From contig NZ_JAFEUS010000002.1 of NCBI RefSeq assembly GCF_027853335.1, positions 868,001 to 932,000 on the forward strand: a DNA stretch of 64,000 bases, read 5' to 3'. Both the position numbers and the translations under genes were made by a program. Below the pieces are notes generated by a model. That model was not told where the DNA came from. It saw nothing but the letters and a program-made list of their open reading frames with translations, and made no database searches. Shown here one piece after another: positions 1 to 9,003 of the stretch. The stretch is from Leucobacter sp. UCMA 4100. Its GTDB lineage: Bacteria > Actinomycetota > Actinomycetes > Actinomycetales > Microbacteriaceae. Positions within the stretch are counted from its first letter, which is position 1; each line of letters begins with the position of its first letter.

Positions 1-21
1 CACAGCGGGTAGATTGGAACC

Positions 22-1344
22 GTGAACACCGTTTCTCTGCCCCGCTTTCGTGTCGTCTCTCGGCCGCTCAGCCGGGTGCCCGACCTCGTTCAGCTTGCCG
101 ATTCCCAAAACCCGTTGCTCTGGGTGCGCAAGCAACGCGGCTTCGTGGGCCTCTGTGTCGCGTACCGCCTCGATACGCACGGCGGCGAGCGCTTCGCAGA
201 CGCTTCACGTGCTTGGGCGGCGATGCAAGAAAACGCCGTCGTCGACGACCCGATCGCCGGCCCAGCAACGGGCCTGATCGCCCTCGGAACGTTCTCGTTC
301 GCAAGCAACAGCCAGACCCCCTCGACCCTCATCGTGCCGCGCGTCATTGTCGGCAAGAAAGATGGAGAGGCGTGGATCACGTACGTGGGCGACGACTCGG
401 TCGATCCGCACCCCGCGGCAGCGTCGCTCGCGAGCGTCGACGTCTTCGACGTCGCTCAGCTCGATGACCTTCTCGCGCTTGCCGGCGTGAGGGCTGGTGG
501 GGCCGCGACTGCGGCATGGCAGCCGCTTCAGTGGGAGGCTCCAGAGGGCGAGACCGAAGCGTACCGGGCAGGCGTCGCCGAGGCGGGCCGCAGGCTTGAC
601 GCTGCCGCCATCGAAAAGGTGGTGCTCGCGCGCAGGCTCCAGGCGCCGCTCGCTGAGGGCGCCGATTTGCGGGTTCCGCTTGGCAGGCTCGCACACCGTT
701 ACCTCGACTGTTGGACCTTTGCGGTCGACGGCATGATCGGTGCAAGCCCAGAGACGCTCATTCGGTCAATTCACGCAAAGGTCTCGGCGCGCGTGCTCGC
801 TGGCACCCGCAGGCGCGATGAGAATGAGGCGCGCGACGAGGCGCTCTCTCGCGAGCTCATTGCGAGTGAAAAGGAGCAGCTCGAGCACCGCTTCGCGATC
901 GAGAGCCTCGTCGAGACGCTCTCGCCGCACGTCACCGATCTGCAGCACGACGCCGAACCTTCGCTCTTGCAACTGCCAAACGTGTGGCACCTTGCGACCC
1001 GGGTGACGGCGCAGCTCGCCGACGGGGCCGACGCGTTCGAGCTCGCTGAAGCGGTGCATCCGACGGCCGCGGTCGCCGGAACCCCGACGCCGCTCGCGAT
1101 GGACACGATTGATGAACTCGAGCCATTTGACCGCGGTCGCTACGCGGGTGCCGTAGGCTGGGTAGGAGCAGGCGGCAACGGTGACTGGGCCATCGCACTA
1201 CGGAGTGCGCAGGTCGACCACAGCCAAAGCCCTGCCACCATCACCGCTTTTGCTGGAGGGGGTCTCGTTGTAGGGGCCGACCCCGAGCATGAACTCAGCG
1301 AAACGGTCGCGAAGTTTCGACCGATGATGGAGGCATGTAGCTAG
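22..1344 (+). CDS. menF: Isochorismate synthase
   Basis: Converts chorismate to isochorismate, the entry step of menaquinone synthesis, in the cytoplasm. The 440-residue product starts at GTG 22 and has the chorismate-binding enzyme fold in its C-terminal two thirds. Visible motifs are KVVLARR near residue 199, GASPETLI near 240, AGTRRR near 260, HPTAAVAGTP near 346 and DRGRYAGAVGW near 370. The length fits isochorismate synthases. A siderophore-type EntC is an alternative, but menD, menA, menE, menB and menC all lie within 15 kb, which favours MenF. It is on the opposite strand from menD and not in the same operon. Only 21 bases precede it in the window, so its promoter is not visible. Confidence 0.93.
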   Translation: MNTVSLPRFRVVSRPLSRVPDLVQLADSQNPLLWVRKQRGFVGLCVAYRLDTHGGERFADASRAWAAMQENAVVDDPIAGPATGLIALGTFSFASNSQTPSTLIVPRVIVGKKDGEAWITYVGDDSVDPHPAAASLASVDVFDVAQLDDLLALAGVRAGGAATAAWQPLQWEAPEGETEAYRAGVAEAGRRLDAAAIEKVVLARRLQAPLAEGADLRVPLGRLAHRYLDCWTFAVDGMIGASPETLIRSIHAKVSARVLAGTRRRDENEARDEALSRELIASEKEQLEHRFAIESLVETLSPHVTDLQHDAEPSLLQLPNVWHLATRVTAQLADGADAFELAEAVHPTAAVAGTPTPLAMDTIDELEPFDRGRYAGAVGWVGAGGNGDWAIALRSAQVDHSQSPATITAFAGGGLVVGADPEHELSETVAKFRPMMEACS

Positions 1345-1401
1345 TCGTCGCTTGCGCTCAGAAGTGAAGAGACGCGTAAACGACGAGAGGGGACGATCAC
1401 C

Positions 1402-2706
1402 GTGGAGGATGCTTCGACAGGCGTCATTCCCCTTCCACACCGAAAGCCCACACTTCGCGACATGGTGAGCGCGCTCACCGTTCGCAACTACCGCATCTAC
1501 GCGATCGCGCAGATTCTCGCGCTCACCGCGGTGTGGACCCAGCGCGTCGCCCAGGACTGGATTCTCTTTCAGCTCACCGGCAACGTGAGCACGGTCGGCT
1601 TTCTCGTCGTTATGCAGTTTGGCCCGGTACTGCTGTTCGGCATGCTCGGCGGAGTGATCGTCGACCGGTATTCAAAACGCACCCTCATCATCATCTCGCA
1701 AACCGTGGTGATCATCTCTGGGGCCTCGCTTGCGACCCTCGCCTTCACCGGCGCGCTCGAGGCATGGCACATTTTCGCGCTCGCTGGTCTTGTCGGCCTG
1801 TTCTCGGTCATCGACCAGCCGGCCCGTCAGGTGTTTGTTTCTGAGCTCGTCGGCCGCCAGTTGCTCTCGAACGCGGTGAGCACCAACTCGGCAATCTTCC
1901 AGACCTCTGCGCTCATCGGCCCCGCCGTCGCGGGGCTCATGCTCGCGAACTGGGGCGGTGGCTGGGCCTTTCTCGTCACCGCGATTGGCGCCTCGCTCTC
2001 GCTCTTACTGCTCTTCTTCATCAACACCGCCGTGCTCACGAAGTTTCCGACGGCACCGCGCGAGAAGGGCCAGGCCCGCGAGGCCCTCGCCTACGTTCGC
2101 CGCAAGCCCGTCATCTTCTGGACCCTCATTCTGCTCGTCTTTGTCTCGGGTATCGGAATGAACTGGTCGGTACTGCTCGCGCCCATGGCCGAGCACGTGT
2201 TCGACTCTGACGCCCGCGGTTACGGCAGCTACAACTCTGCGATCGCCGCCGGAGCGCTCATCGGCGCGATCCTGTCGATGCGCCGAATGGGCGTGAGGCT
2301 ACGCACGTTCTACGGCTCGGTGCTCGGGTACACCTCCCTCAAGTTCGCCTCGGCGTTCATGCCGTACGAGTGGGCGTTTATGGCGACGATCGCCCTCGCT
2401 GGCCTCTGGTCGGTGCTCATGTGGACAGCGGCAAACGCCCTCATCCAGACCTCGTCGAACATGCTTATTCGCGGTCGCGTCATGTCGATTTACCTGCTCA
2501 TCGCGGTCGGCGGCCAGGCGCTCGGCGGCCCCCTGCTCGGCATGCTCGTCGACCACTTCGGCGCGCGCGCAGGTCTCATGATCTCGGGCGCGGTTCCCCT
2601 CACCGCCGCCCTCATGATCGGCTTCATCGTCACTCGGGTGCATCGTGTGCCCATGGGCGACCTCCTGCCGTTTCGATATGGCGGATCGTCGTCTCCCGAA
2701 GACTAG
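1402..2706 (+). CDS. MFS transporter (EntS-like exporter)
   Basis: A 434-residue integral membrane protein of the major facilitator superfamily with about 12 hydrophobic segments. After a short polar N-terminus comes the first helix, with motif VWTQRVAQDWILFQLTG, then the MFS loop-2 signature (GGVIVDRYSKR, near residue 90). The pattern resembles the EntS/multidrug-efflux branch. It starts at GTG 1402, 57 bases after menF on the same strand, so co-transcription is possible. Its last 77 bases overlap the end of the convergent lipoprotein gene. The substrate cannot be read from sequence. Confidence 0.85.
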   Translation: MEDASTGVIPLPHRKPTLRDMVSALTVRNYRIYAIAQILALTAVWTQRVAQDWILFQLTGNVSTVGFLVVMQFGPVLLFGMLGGVIVDRYSKRTLIIISQTVVIISGASLATLAFTGALEAWHIFALAGLVGLFSVIDQPARQVFVSELVGRQLLSNAVSTNSAIFQTSALIGPAVAGLMLANWGGGWAFLVTAIGASLSLLLLFFINTAVLTKFPTAPREKGQAREALAYVRRKPVIFWTLILLVFVSGIGMNWSVLLAPMAEHVFDSDARGYGSYNSAIAAGALIGAILSMRRMGVRLRTFYGSVLGYTSLKFASAFMPYEWAFMATIALAGLWSVLMWTAANALIQTSSNMLIRGRVMSIYLLIAVGGQALGGPLLGMLVDHFGARAGLMISGAVPLTAALMIGFIVTRVHRVPMGDLLPFRYGGSSSPED

Positions 2707-3427
2707 CCTTCGGCGTCTCTTCTTCTTCCTCCTCCTTTTTGTCGAGGGGCATGTACACCCAGTCGGGAAACGGCCGGTACACACCGGGTTTCATCGTGTA
2801 GTGCCCGTCTTCGTCTCGCTTGTCGAGGCCCCAGGGTGAGCCGAGTGCATCTTCGGTCTCGAGGCGGTCGTACATTCCTGACATGAGGTCACGCACGTCT
2901 CCCCAGTACACAGGCGAGAACGCGAGAAGTTCGAGCGCCTTGCCTTCGGCGTTACTGGAGACGGCGATACGGTAACCGTCGGGGGTGACGACCGCGAGCC
3001 GGGACCCGCCGTAAATGCGCTCTTCTGTGCCCGCTGGCCAGCCCCGCTCGTTCCACAAAGCTTCGAGGCGGTCGAGTTCGGGGCGCTTCGAGACCTGCAC
3101 GTCTTTCTTTCTCGCGATCATGAAGTAGTAGCTGTTGTCGTCTGAATCGCCCACGAGGTCGCCACCCCTCGCCTGACCCGGGAGCGGCATCGGCTCAGAG
3201 GTGAGCGTGGTGTACCACTCGCCATCATCGAGCAGCATCTGCACCTCGGCCACCAGCGCCTGGAACGCCTCATAGTTTTTGCCCGCCCGCTCGTACTGTT
3301 CTTCAAGCGTCATCGCCACCATCGCTTTCTCGGTCACCCCCGCCGCGTCTTGCTGATCGTTCTGCCCGGAGCAGGCGACGAGCATGAGCGCGAGCGCGAG
3401 GGCTACCGTTCGAATGAGCCACGTCAT
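2630..3427 (-). CDS. Predicted lipoprotein of a WXG100-linked cluster
   Basis: A 265-residue secreted lipoprotein. The N-terminus is a short hydrophobic signal peptide ending in lipobox LVAC, with the acylated Cys at residue 19. The mature domain is alpha/beta and polar, with no recognised catalytic motif; I do not recognise the family. An acidic run (KKEEEEEE) lies near the C-terminus. Its start codon overlaps the stop of the upstream alpha/beta hydrolase gene by 4 bases (ATGA), which indicates translational coupling. Its 3' end overlaps the convergent MFS gene by 77 bases. The role is inferred only from context: an envelope partner of the WXG100-like protein and hydrolase. Confidence 0.8.
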   Translation of the reverse strand: MTWLIRTVALALALMLVACSGQNDQQDAAGVTEKAMVAMTLEEQYERAGKNYEAFQALVAEVQMLLDDGEWYTTLTSEPMPLPGQARGGDLVGDSDDNSYYFMIARKKDVQVSKRPELDRLEALWNERGWPAGTEERIYGGSRLAVVTPDGYRIAVSSNAEGKALELLAFSPVYWGDVRDLMSGMYDRLETEDALGSPWGLDKRDEDGHYTMKPGVYRPFPDWVYMPLDKKEEEEEETPKASLRETTIRHIETAGGRPWAHDAPE

Positions 3428-5421
3428 AGTGCTCCGTTCATAATGTCGAGCAGAGAAGCAACCGTGCTCGAGCTCGGGTGCAGGTACCCCACTTCTTCGG
3501 CAGCTATGGTGCCGTCGAGGGTATCGGCGAGATACTGCGCCGGTTTACCGAGCGAACTCTGCCAGTCGATGGGATTGAGGAGGTTGTGCATCGTCACCTG
3601 TGCACCTTTCTTCGTCTTTTCAGAACTGAATACGTGAAAACCGTCTAGCTCTCGCGGATCTTCCCTCGGTACCGCCGCATCGAGCAGACGTTTCGCCTCA
3701 TCGGTCACAGGCGGGGTGCCGTAGTCATACTGCAGCGCGGTTGAACGCACGCCGATCTGCGCAATGTTGTCGCGCTTGGCATGGGTCGCGTACCGCTCAG
3801 CCACGCGTAGGTCGCCGGGTTCGGTGCCGGGCTTCAGCCCCGCCGAGCCGATCGCCACGTAAGCGCTCACCGGAACCGTCACCTTCGTGAGCGCCTCGGC
3901 AGCAACGTTCGTGCCGTACGAGTGCCCCATCACGATAAGCCGGTCAACCGGCACCTCACGACTCTCGGTGACCCCCTCGAGAAAGTCGACGAGTCTCACC
4001 GCGCCCGCATCGGCCCGCTGTTGCGATATCACCCCGCCAACGCCGGGCGACCGGTACCCGATCCAGGTCACAAACGCCATGTCTTCACCGTTCTGCTTCA
4101 TCGAGTGAAAGGCGGGCAGCGCCTCGCCAATGCCCCGCACATTCGAGTTCATGCCCGAGACAAACACCCCGACTTTCGGCGCGGTTGCAAGATCACCCAC
4201 CGCGATTGCTGCGGTCACGGCTCCGTCGTGCCGGCCAAGCCCGACGAGCATCACCGGCTCGCCACGACTCATCTGCTCGGCGTGCAACACTTCGCTCCTG
4301 AGGTCATCGAGGTCGGCCCGAAAATCCTTCAGCGAGCGCTCGCCGGGCGCAAAGCCCATGCGCGCATAGGCCCGCTGCAAGCGCTGCGTCTGGCTCTCGC
4401 CCGAATGCGCACCCCCGTCATCGGGCGGATCGAAGATATCGTCAAGCACCGCCCGTGCCGCCACGTCGCGCACCTCGAACGGAACGCCGTCGAGCCCCGC
4501 AAGCTCATAGGCGTACTGCTCGATGAGCGCATCAGCCGTCTGCGGTGCCCGCGCCATCAGCGCCCGCCACGTCACCGAGACCTGCGCAGGTCGCCCTGCC
4601 CCGGTGAACAGTAGCCGGGCAAGCAGCTTCGGGCTCCTTCCAGCCACCGCAAGGCTCACGCTGTGCGTCGGGAGGGTTCCTGCCCCGGCCTGCTCGAACG
4701 CCGTGGCGACTCGCTCGATCCACCGCGCATCGTCGTCGCTCTCTGCAAGGAGCCGGCGAAAGCCACTCTCGAATGTTGCGCCCTCGATACGGGCCCACCC
4801 GCACTGCTGCACGAACCCGCGCCAGGCCTCGCTCAGCCGATCTGCCTCGTGCTCAAGGTCACGATTCATGGCGCGCGCCCGGCCAGCAAAACCCCGCAGC
4901 TGAGATGGCATCGCCGAGGTCGTTCCCCGGCTCTGCCCGCCGGGCACGAAGCCGCGGGGCCTGGGTCTCGCCTGAAACCCCACGCGGATCGGCGCCGCCA
5001 CCACCGCCCGCGAGTCAGGCCGCGCCTTCCAGAGCCTGCCCGCCCCGGCCCCCGTCGCCACGAGACGGCCGCCCTCGGTGATGCCGACGGCGTTCACGAG
5101 GGCGCCGTGCGCGTTAACCCCGGCCTCGTATTTTTGCCACTCGGCGACATCGTGCTGCCTCGTTCGTTCGCGCACTGCCGCCGCCGCGGTGAGCGCGACG
5201 CTCTCAGCGAGCTCGTCGAGGGTCGCGGCAAGCCGCGCCCGGTCTTCAGACTCGATGCACACCACCTGTTCGAACCGCCGTGCATACCCGCCGCGAAACG
5301 ATTCGAGGGCGCGCCTAGCACTGCGGTGTCGTTCGGCGCTCTGCAGGCGTAACTGCTCTGCCGCCGACGTCGCCGCGAGTTCAAGGCGTTGCGCCGCAAG
5401 GTCGTCAAAGTGCACGGTCAT
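3424..5421 (-). CDS. DUF1023-type alpha/beta hydrolase with long helical N-terminus
   Basis: A 665-residue protein. The first ~380 residues are Ala/Arg/Glu-rich and mostly helical, without a signal peptide. The C-terminal ~280 residues form an alpha/beta-hydrolase domain of the DUF1023 type. The nucleophile elbow is VMGHSYG, with the Ser near residue 501, preceded by the strand VGVFVSGMNS and followed by AIGSAG. This architecture (helical segment plus DUF1023) is common beside WXG100 proteins in Actinobacteria. The gene lies 125 bases downstream of a WXG100-like gene and overlaps the lipoprotein gene by 4 bases. No good Shine-Dalgarno precedes ATG 5421, so the start is less certain. A type VII-related secreted effector or a peptidoglycan/lipid esterase are both possible. 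Confidence 0.8.
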   Translation of the reverse strand: MTVHFDDLAAQRLELAATSAAEQLRLQSAERHRSARRALESFRGGYARRFEQVVCIESEDRARLAATLDELAESVALTAAAAVRERTRQHDVAEWQKYEAGVNAHGALVNAVGITEGGRLVATGAGAGRLWKARPDSRAVVAAPIRVGFQARPRPRGFVPGGQSRGTTSAMPSQLRGFAGRARAMNRDLEHEADRLSEAWRGFVQQCGWARIEGATFESGFRRLLAESDDDARWIERVATAFEQAGAGTLPTHSVSLAVAGRSPKLLARLLFTGAGRPAQVSVTWRALMARAPQTADALIEQYAYELAGLDGVPFEVRDVAARAVLDDIFDPPDDGGAHSGESQTQRLQRAYARMGFAPGERSLKDFRADLDDLRSEVLHAEQMSRGEPVMLVGLGRHDGAVTAAIAVGDLATAPKVGVFVSGMNSNVRGIGEALPAFHSMKQNGEDMAFVTWIGYRSPGVGGVISQQRADAGAVRLVDFLEGVTESREVPVDRLIVMGHSYGTNVAAEALTKVTVPVSAYVAIGSAGLKPGTEPGDLRVAERYATHAKRDNIAQIGVRSTALQYDYGTPPVTDEAKRLLDAAVPREDPRELDGFHVFSSEKTKKGAQVTMHNLLNPIDWQSSLGKPAQYLADTLDGTIAAEEVGYLHPSSSTVASLLDIMNGAL

Positions 5422-5546
5422 GCGGGTGTGCTCTCGGCGGAGGCGGCTTCTGCGGCTGCGGCTGTGCTCGCTGCTTCTGGGACTGCGGTTTCTGCGGCGC
5501 GAGGGGCGAGCGTCTGTGGTTGGTGAGCGGGGCGCCGCACCCCCAT

Positions 5547-5828
5547 TTAGGCGCCACCGCCCGCCGCGAAGATGTTCTGTGCGATCGTCTCGAGCTGTGT
5601 GCGCAATCGCTCAAGTTCGTGCTTTGCACTGTCGAGCGCAACCTTCGTCTCTGGCCACGTGGTCGAGCGAAACTGCGAGGCAAGCGGGCCGTCCCAGATG
5701 TTGGGGTCAGAGAGCACCCTTCCCTGGGCATCGAGGTGGGTGATTTGTTCGGTGAACCCGCCGCTCACGATCGATTGAATCTGGCGAATGGCGACCCGGG
5801 CTTCTTCGGTTGAGAGAACGCGTGACAT
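5547..5828 (-). CDS. WXG100-like small helical protein
   Basis: A 93-residue protein predicted as two helices, in the size and layout of WXG100/ESAT-6-like proteins. The turn region contains W-D-G-P-L-A-S-Q-F, followed by a helix with W, then a heptad-like C-terminal helix (LERLRTQLETI). A longer reading frame exists upstream, but ATG 5828 is preceded at good spacing by GGAGGT, which decides the start. It heads a minus-strand cluster with the DUF1023 hydrolase and lipoprotein. WXG100 proteins are usually dimeric T7SS substrates or chaperone-like partners of large effectors. No EccC ATPase is in the window, so secretion is inferred. Confidence 0.72.
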   Translation of the reverse strand: MSRVLSTEEARVAIRQIQSIVSGGFTEQITHLDAQGRVLSDPNIWDGPLASQFRSTTWPETKVALDSAKHELERLRTQLETIAQNIFAAGGGA

Positions 5829-6069
5829 GACTGGTGACCTCCAAGGCTCGTAGCTCGGGACCACGGGGGTTCCGCGGCCCCCAGTTGAAGCGTATTGGGA
5901 GTAGAGATCCGCCTGCAATGGGGCCGCTCGCGATCTGTTGATAACCCAGTTTTGAGGCGTTGCGTTGGCCGTTCACAGGGTGAGTTCGGGGCTTCGTGCG
6001 GTTGTTGGGGCATGAAGCGGCGGCCGGGGTCTCTGTGCGGCGGCCGGGAGCACTTTCCCGGTGAATGTT

Positions 6070-6133
6070 GCGTCTACTTGACGAAAAGCAGGGTTATTTC
6101 GCGATAACACCCTGCTTTTCGTCAAGTAGACGC
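6070..6133. repeat. Intergenic palindrome, family 1 copy 1
   Basis: A 25-base perfect inverted repeat (arms 6070-6094 and 6109-6133) around a 14-base loop. The core TTGACGAAAAGCAGGGT recurs at 34421-34469 and 34623-34672. It lies in the 427-base gap between the menD 3' end and the WXG100 gene start, where no gene is visible. It could act as a transcription terminator for the menD operon, but the same core at unrelated loci argues for a dispersed REP-like element. Confidence 0.9.
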
Positions 6134-6255
6134 CGCGCGAGCGAGCACAGCCCAGAAACCGGCCAGCAAGCCGCGGGGAGCCGCCCGGAACTCACGAAAA
6201 CGCACAGAAAAGGGCAATCCGCGGGGAGCGGCAGCCGAGAGCACCAGCCACACCC

Positions 6256-8085
6256 CTACCGCGCGAGCGCCACCTCGACGATGCCGGGGGTCTCGGCCTG
6301 CGCCGTCAGCACCTCTTCGAGTTCGCCCTGCGTAGTGACGAGCCGGTACGACCAGCCGTAGGCGGCGGCGAGCTGGGCGATGTCGACGCGCTGCGGGGTC
6401 AGCATGACCCGGTCGAAGGCTTCGGGGTCGCTCGTGGCGGCGACTTCGAGGGTGTCGAAGATCGTGCCGCCGCCGTCGTTGCCCACGATGAGCTGCATGC
6501 GCGGCGTGCCTTCGCGTTCGGGTGGCAGGGCGAGCGATCCGACGTCGTGGAAGAGGGCGAGGTCGCCGATGAGCACGCGGGTGATGCCGGCGCCGTCGCT
6601 GGCCTGGGCGATGCCCATGGCGGTTGCGATTGTTCCGTCGATTCCGGCGAGGCCGCGGTTCGAGTGCACGCGAATGTTGCGGGGCGTGGCCATACGGTTG
6701 AGCACGCGAATGAGGCGGGAGGCGGCGAGCACGAGGCGGTCGTGCGGCCAGGTGGCACGCCAGACCATTTCGGTGAGGTGTTCGCGGCTCAGGGGCTCGC
6801 GCATGCGGGCCACCTCGGCGCGGGCGAAGGCGTTGCGCTCCTGGTAGCCGGTCGCGCGGGCGGCTTCGAGGTCGGTTTCGTGCACGGTCGTGTGCTCGTC
6901 GCGCAGTGATCGGTCGCGCACGATCCACTCGCCGAGCCAGGCCTTGACCTCGGCCGGGTCGTACTTTTCAGAGACTCGGGCCGCGAAGGCGAACTGTTTG
7001 ACGTTGCGGCCGGGGTTGAAGCGTTCGATGCCGAGCGCGGGGCCGTCGGGCCCTGCGTCGTCGACGACGACGGTTCGGGCTGCGGCGACGACTCGTGCCA
7101 CCTCGCGGGTGAGCCCAGGGTGGCCGAAGATGACGGCGACCTCGATGCGTGAGGCAAGTTCCTCGTCGTTCAGCAGTGCCTGCCAGTGTTGAATCGCCTC
7201 GCGCCCGAATCGGGCACCACTCGAGGGCTCGGCGAGCAGCGGAACGCCCGCGGCGTGCGCGAAGGCCTCGGCTTCGGCTCCGGCGTCGGCACCGGCAATG
7301 ACGACGGTGTTTGGCCGGGCCTTGCCCGCACCGTGTACGTACACTTCGAGCTCGGTCGGGCGCTTGTGGTCGCAGTCGCCTGGCAGCTCACCGCACCACT
7401 CGCACTCGACGTCAGCCCTTCGCTCGGCAAGCGTGGGGCGCTTCTCGGCAACGCGAGCGGGGCCACGCTCGCGGGCGCGTTCGAGCGCGCTTTCGAGCAG
7501 CCCCGAGGGCCCAGAGAGCGGATCGCGGAAGACAATATTCAGGTGCGTTGGCCCGGCGCCATTCGGCGAGCGGATCGCGTTGACGAACGCCTCTGCGACA
7601 ACCTCGGGAATTTCTGAGCCCAGGTATTCGTCGAGGTCTTCGTCTTCTGCCGGCGGAACGTCAGCGTTGAAGCGGCTGAAGTTGAAGGTATACATGTTGT
7701 CCCAGACCGTCTGGCTCGCGCGCACGCCGTGCAGCTCTTCGGGCCGGTCGGCGGTGAGCAGCATCATCGGAACCCTCGCGCTGTGCCCCTCGAGTACGGC
7801 GGGCATGAGGTTTGCGACGGCCGATCCGCTGGTAACGATGACGGGCGCTGGCAGGCCACTCTCGCGGGCGATGCCGAGCGCGAAGAATGCGGCCGAGCGC
7901 TCATCGATGCGCACGTGCAGTCGTGCCTCGCCGAGCGCTTCGGCTTCGGCGACCGCGAGGGCGAGGGCCTGCGAGCGCGAGCCCGGGCACACGACAAAAT
8001 CGCGCACGCCCTGCACGATGAGTTCAGAGACGATGGTCGTTGCGAGCTGCGATGAGAGGGTCGCGGCGGCCCCTGCGGCGCTCAC
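6256..8085 (-). CDS. menD: SEPHCHC synthase (MenD)
   Basis: A thiamine-diphosphate enzyme that joins 2-oxoglutarate (as succinic semialdehyde-ThDP) to isochorismate, the second step of menaquinone synthesis. The 609-residue product begins with a POX-type N-terminal domain containing VVCPGSRSQ near residue 35, where MenD binds isochorismate. The ThDP/metal-binding part contains NRGLAGIDG and the NDGGGTIF segment near residue 536. The length is slightly above the ~550-570 usual for MenD, owing to an insertion near residues 200-250 that contains CEWCGELPGDC. The GTG start overlaps the stop of the upstream PLDc_N gene (GTGA), so the two are translationally coupled. Confidence 0.95.
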   Translation of the reverse strand: MSAAGAAATLSSQLATTIVSELIVQGVRDFVVCPGSRSQALALAVAEAEALGEARLHVRIDERSAAFFALGIARESGLPAPVIVTSGSAVANLMPAVLEGHSARVPMMLLTADRPEELHGVRASQTVWDNMYTFNFSRFNADVPPAEDEDLDEYLGSEIPEVVAEAFVNAIRSPNGAGPTHLNIVFRDPLSGPSGLLESALERARERGPARVAEKRPTLAERRADVECEWCGELPGDCDHKRPTELEVYVHGAGKARPNTVVIAGADAGAEAEAFAHAAGVPLLAEPSSGARFGREAIQHWQALLNDEELASRIEVAVIFGHPGLTREVARVVAAARTVVVDDAGPDGPALGIERFNPGRNVKQFAFAARVSEKYDPAEVKAWLGEWIVRDRSLRDEHTTVHETDLEAARATGYQERNAFARAEVARMREPLSREHLTEMVWRATWPHDRLVLAASRLIRVLNRMATPRNIRVHSNRGLAGIDGTIATAMGIAQASDGAGITRVLIGDLALFHDVGSLALPPEREGTPRMQLIVGNDGGGTIFDTLEVAATSDPEAFDRVMLTPQRVDIAQLAAAYGWSYRLVTTQGELEEVLTAQAETPGIVEVALAR

Positions 8086-8525
8086 CGCTCGGTGTCTTCG
8101 TCGGGCTTGTTGGTCTCGGAAGGGGCGTCCTTGCCCTCGTCGGCCGCGGCGTCGGCCTCGGGCTCAGCTGCGGCGTCGGCAGCGCCTTCGCCACCGCCCG
8201 CACCCTCACCGGGAAACACTTCGTCGTCGAGCGCGCGCAGTTGCGACTCGAGATCGGCGATGCGCTGGTCAACATGCTCGGTCGACAGCGCGCCATATCG
8301 CGGATCGTCGTCGGGAGCCACCTGTTTCGCAGGCTCACGCCCGTCGCCCTTGCCCACCATGAGCCAGAGAATTCCGCCGATCACCGGCAGCACGACGCAG
8401 ATCACGACCCACACGGGTTTCGGCACGCCACGCGCGCGGCGCGCATCTGTCATCGAGGCATCAACGAGCGAGTACAGCGTAAACGCAATCGCGAGTACCA
8501 CTGCCAAAATGATGAACCGTGCCAT
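8082..8525 (-). CDS. PLDc_N-domain membrane protein
   Basis: A 147-residue protein with two N-terminal transmembrane helices (about residues 3-23 and 38-57). The motif PVWVVICVVLPVIGGILWL is typical of the phospholipase D-nuclease N-terminal (PLDc_N) family. The tail is acidic and Ala/Glu/Asp-rich and looks disordered. No phospholipase catalytic domain is attached. It overlaps menD by 4 bases and probably shares its transcript. Such small proteins often neighbour menD in Actinobacteria, but their role is unknown. Confidence 0.8.
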   Translation of the reverse strand: MARFIILAVVLAIAFTLYSLVDASMTDARRARGVPKPVWVVICVVLPVIGGILWLMVGKGDGREPAKQVAPDDDPRYGALSTEHVDQRIADLESQLRALDDEVFPGEGAGGGEGAADAAAEPEADAAADEGKDAPSETNKPDEDTER

Positions 8526-8599
8526 GACCCTATGCTACCCCGATGCGCGGTCTCAGTTTCTGGCTTGCTCACAGCGATGCGTCGCTAACATGGGGAACG

Positions 8600-8929
8600 A
8601 TGAGTACTCGTAAAGCCTGGTGGCTATATTCCACAATTCGTCTGGCCCTCTTCGCGGGCGTGTTCGCCCTCGTGTGGATGCTTGGCGCGCGCTGGTGGCT
8701 CGCCGCGGTTCTCGCCGCACTCATCTCAATGGCCATCTCGATCATCGTGCTTGACCCCGTGCGTCAGCGCGCCGCAGAGGGCCTGCAAGACTGGCGCGAC
8801 CGTGATCGCACCGAAGACTCGGTGCTTGAAGACGAGATGGTTGACGAAGATCCGTCACTGCTCGACCGCTCAGAGCCCGTCGAAAGCGACGAGGCCGAGG
8901 CGCCCGGAGACGACGCAGACCGGGCTTAG
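8600..8929 (+). CDS. DUF4229-like small membrane protein
   Basis: A 109-residue protein with two transmembrane helices (about residues 8-27 and 31-49) and an acidic, probably disordered cytoplasmic tail rich in Asp and Glu. The motif LDPVRQRAAEGLQDWRDR follows the second helix. The frame opens upstream at 8543, but ATG 8600 has GGGGA just before it and matches the usual start of this family. It is divergent from the PLDc_N gene (8525) and convergent with menA. Function is unknown; proteins of this kind commonly sit between menD and menA in related genomes. Confidence 0.75.
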   Translation: MSTRKAWWLYSTIRLALFAGVFALVWMLGARWWLAAVLAALISMAISIIVLDPVRQRAAEGLQDWRDRDRTEDSVLEDEMVDEDPSLLDRSEPVESDEAEAPGDDADRA

Positions 8930-8942
8930 CCGGGCCCTATCC

Positions 8943-8974
8943 GCCTCAGGGCACCGCCTCGGCGAGCCTGAGGC
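8943..8974. terminator. Hairpin between convergent DUF4229 and menA genes
   Basis: Arms GCCTCAGG (8943-8950) and CCTGAGGC (8967-8974) form an 8-base perfect stem in the 74-base gap between two converging genes. There is no clear T-run on either side, so it may be only a weak bidirectional terminator. Confidence 0.45.
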
Positions 8975-9003
8975 TGCCGCCTCTGCACCGCCCTCGCGAG
9001 CGT

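Noticed and set aside
5422-5546. Small gene between the WXG100-like and hydrolase genes
   Set aside because: The only open frame is Pro/Gln/Lys-rich, overlaps both neighbours and lacks a ribosome site.
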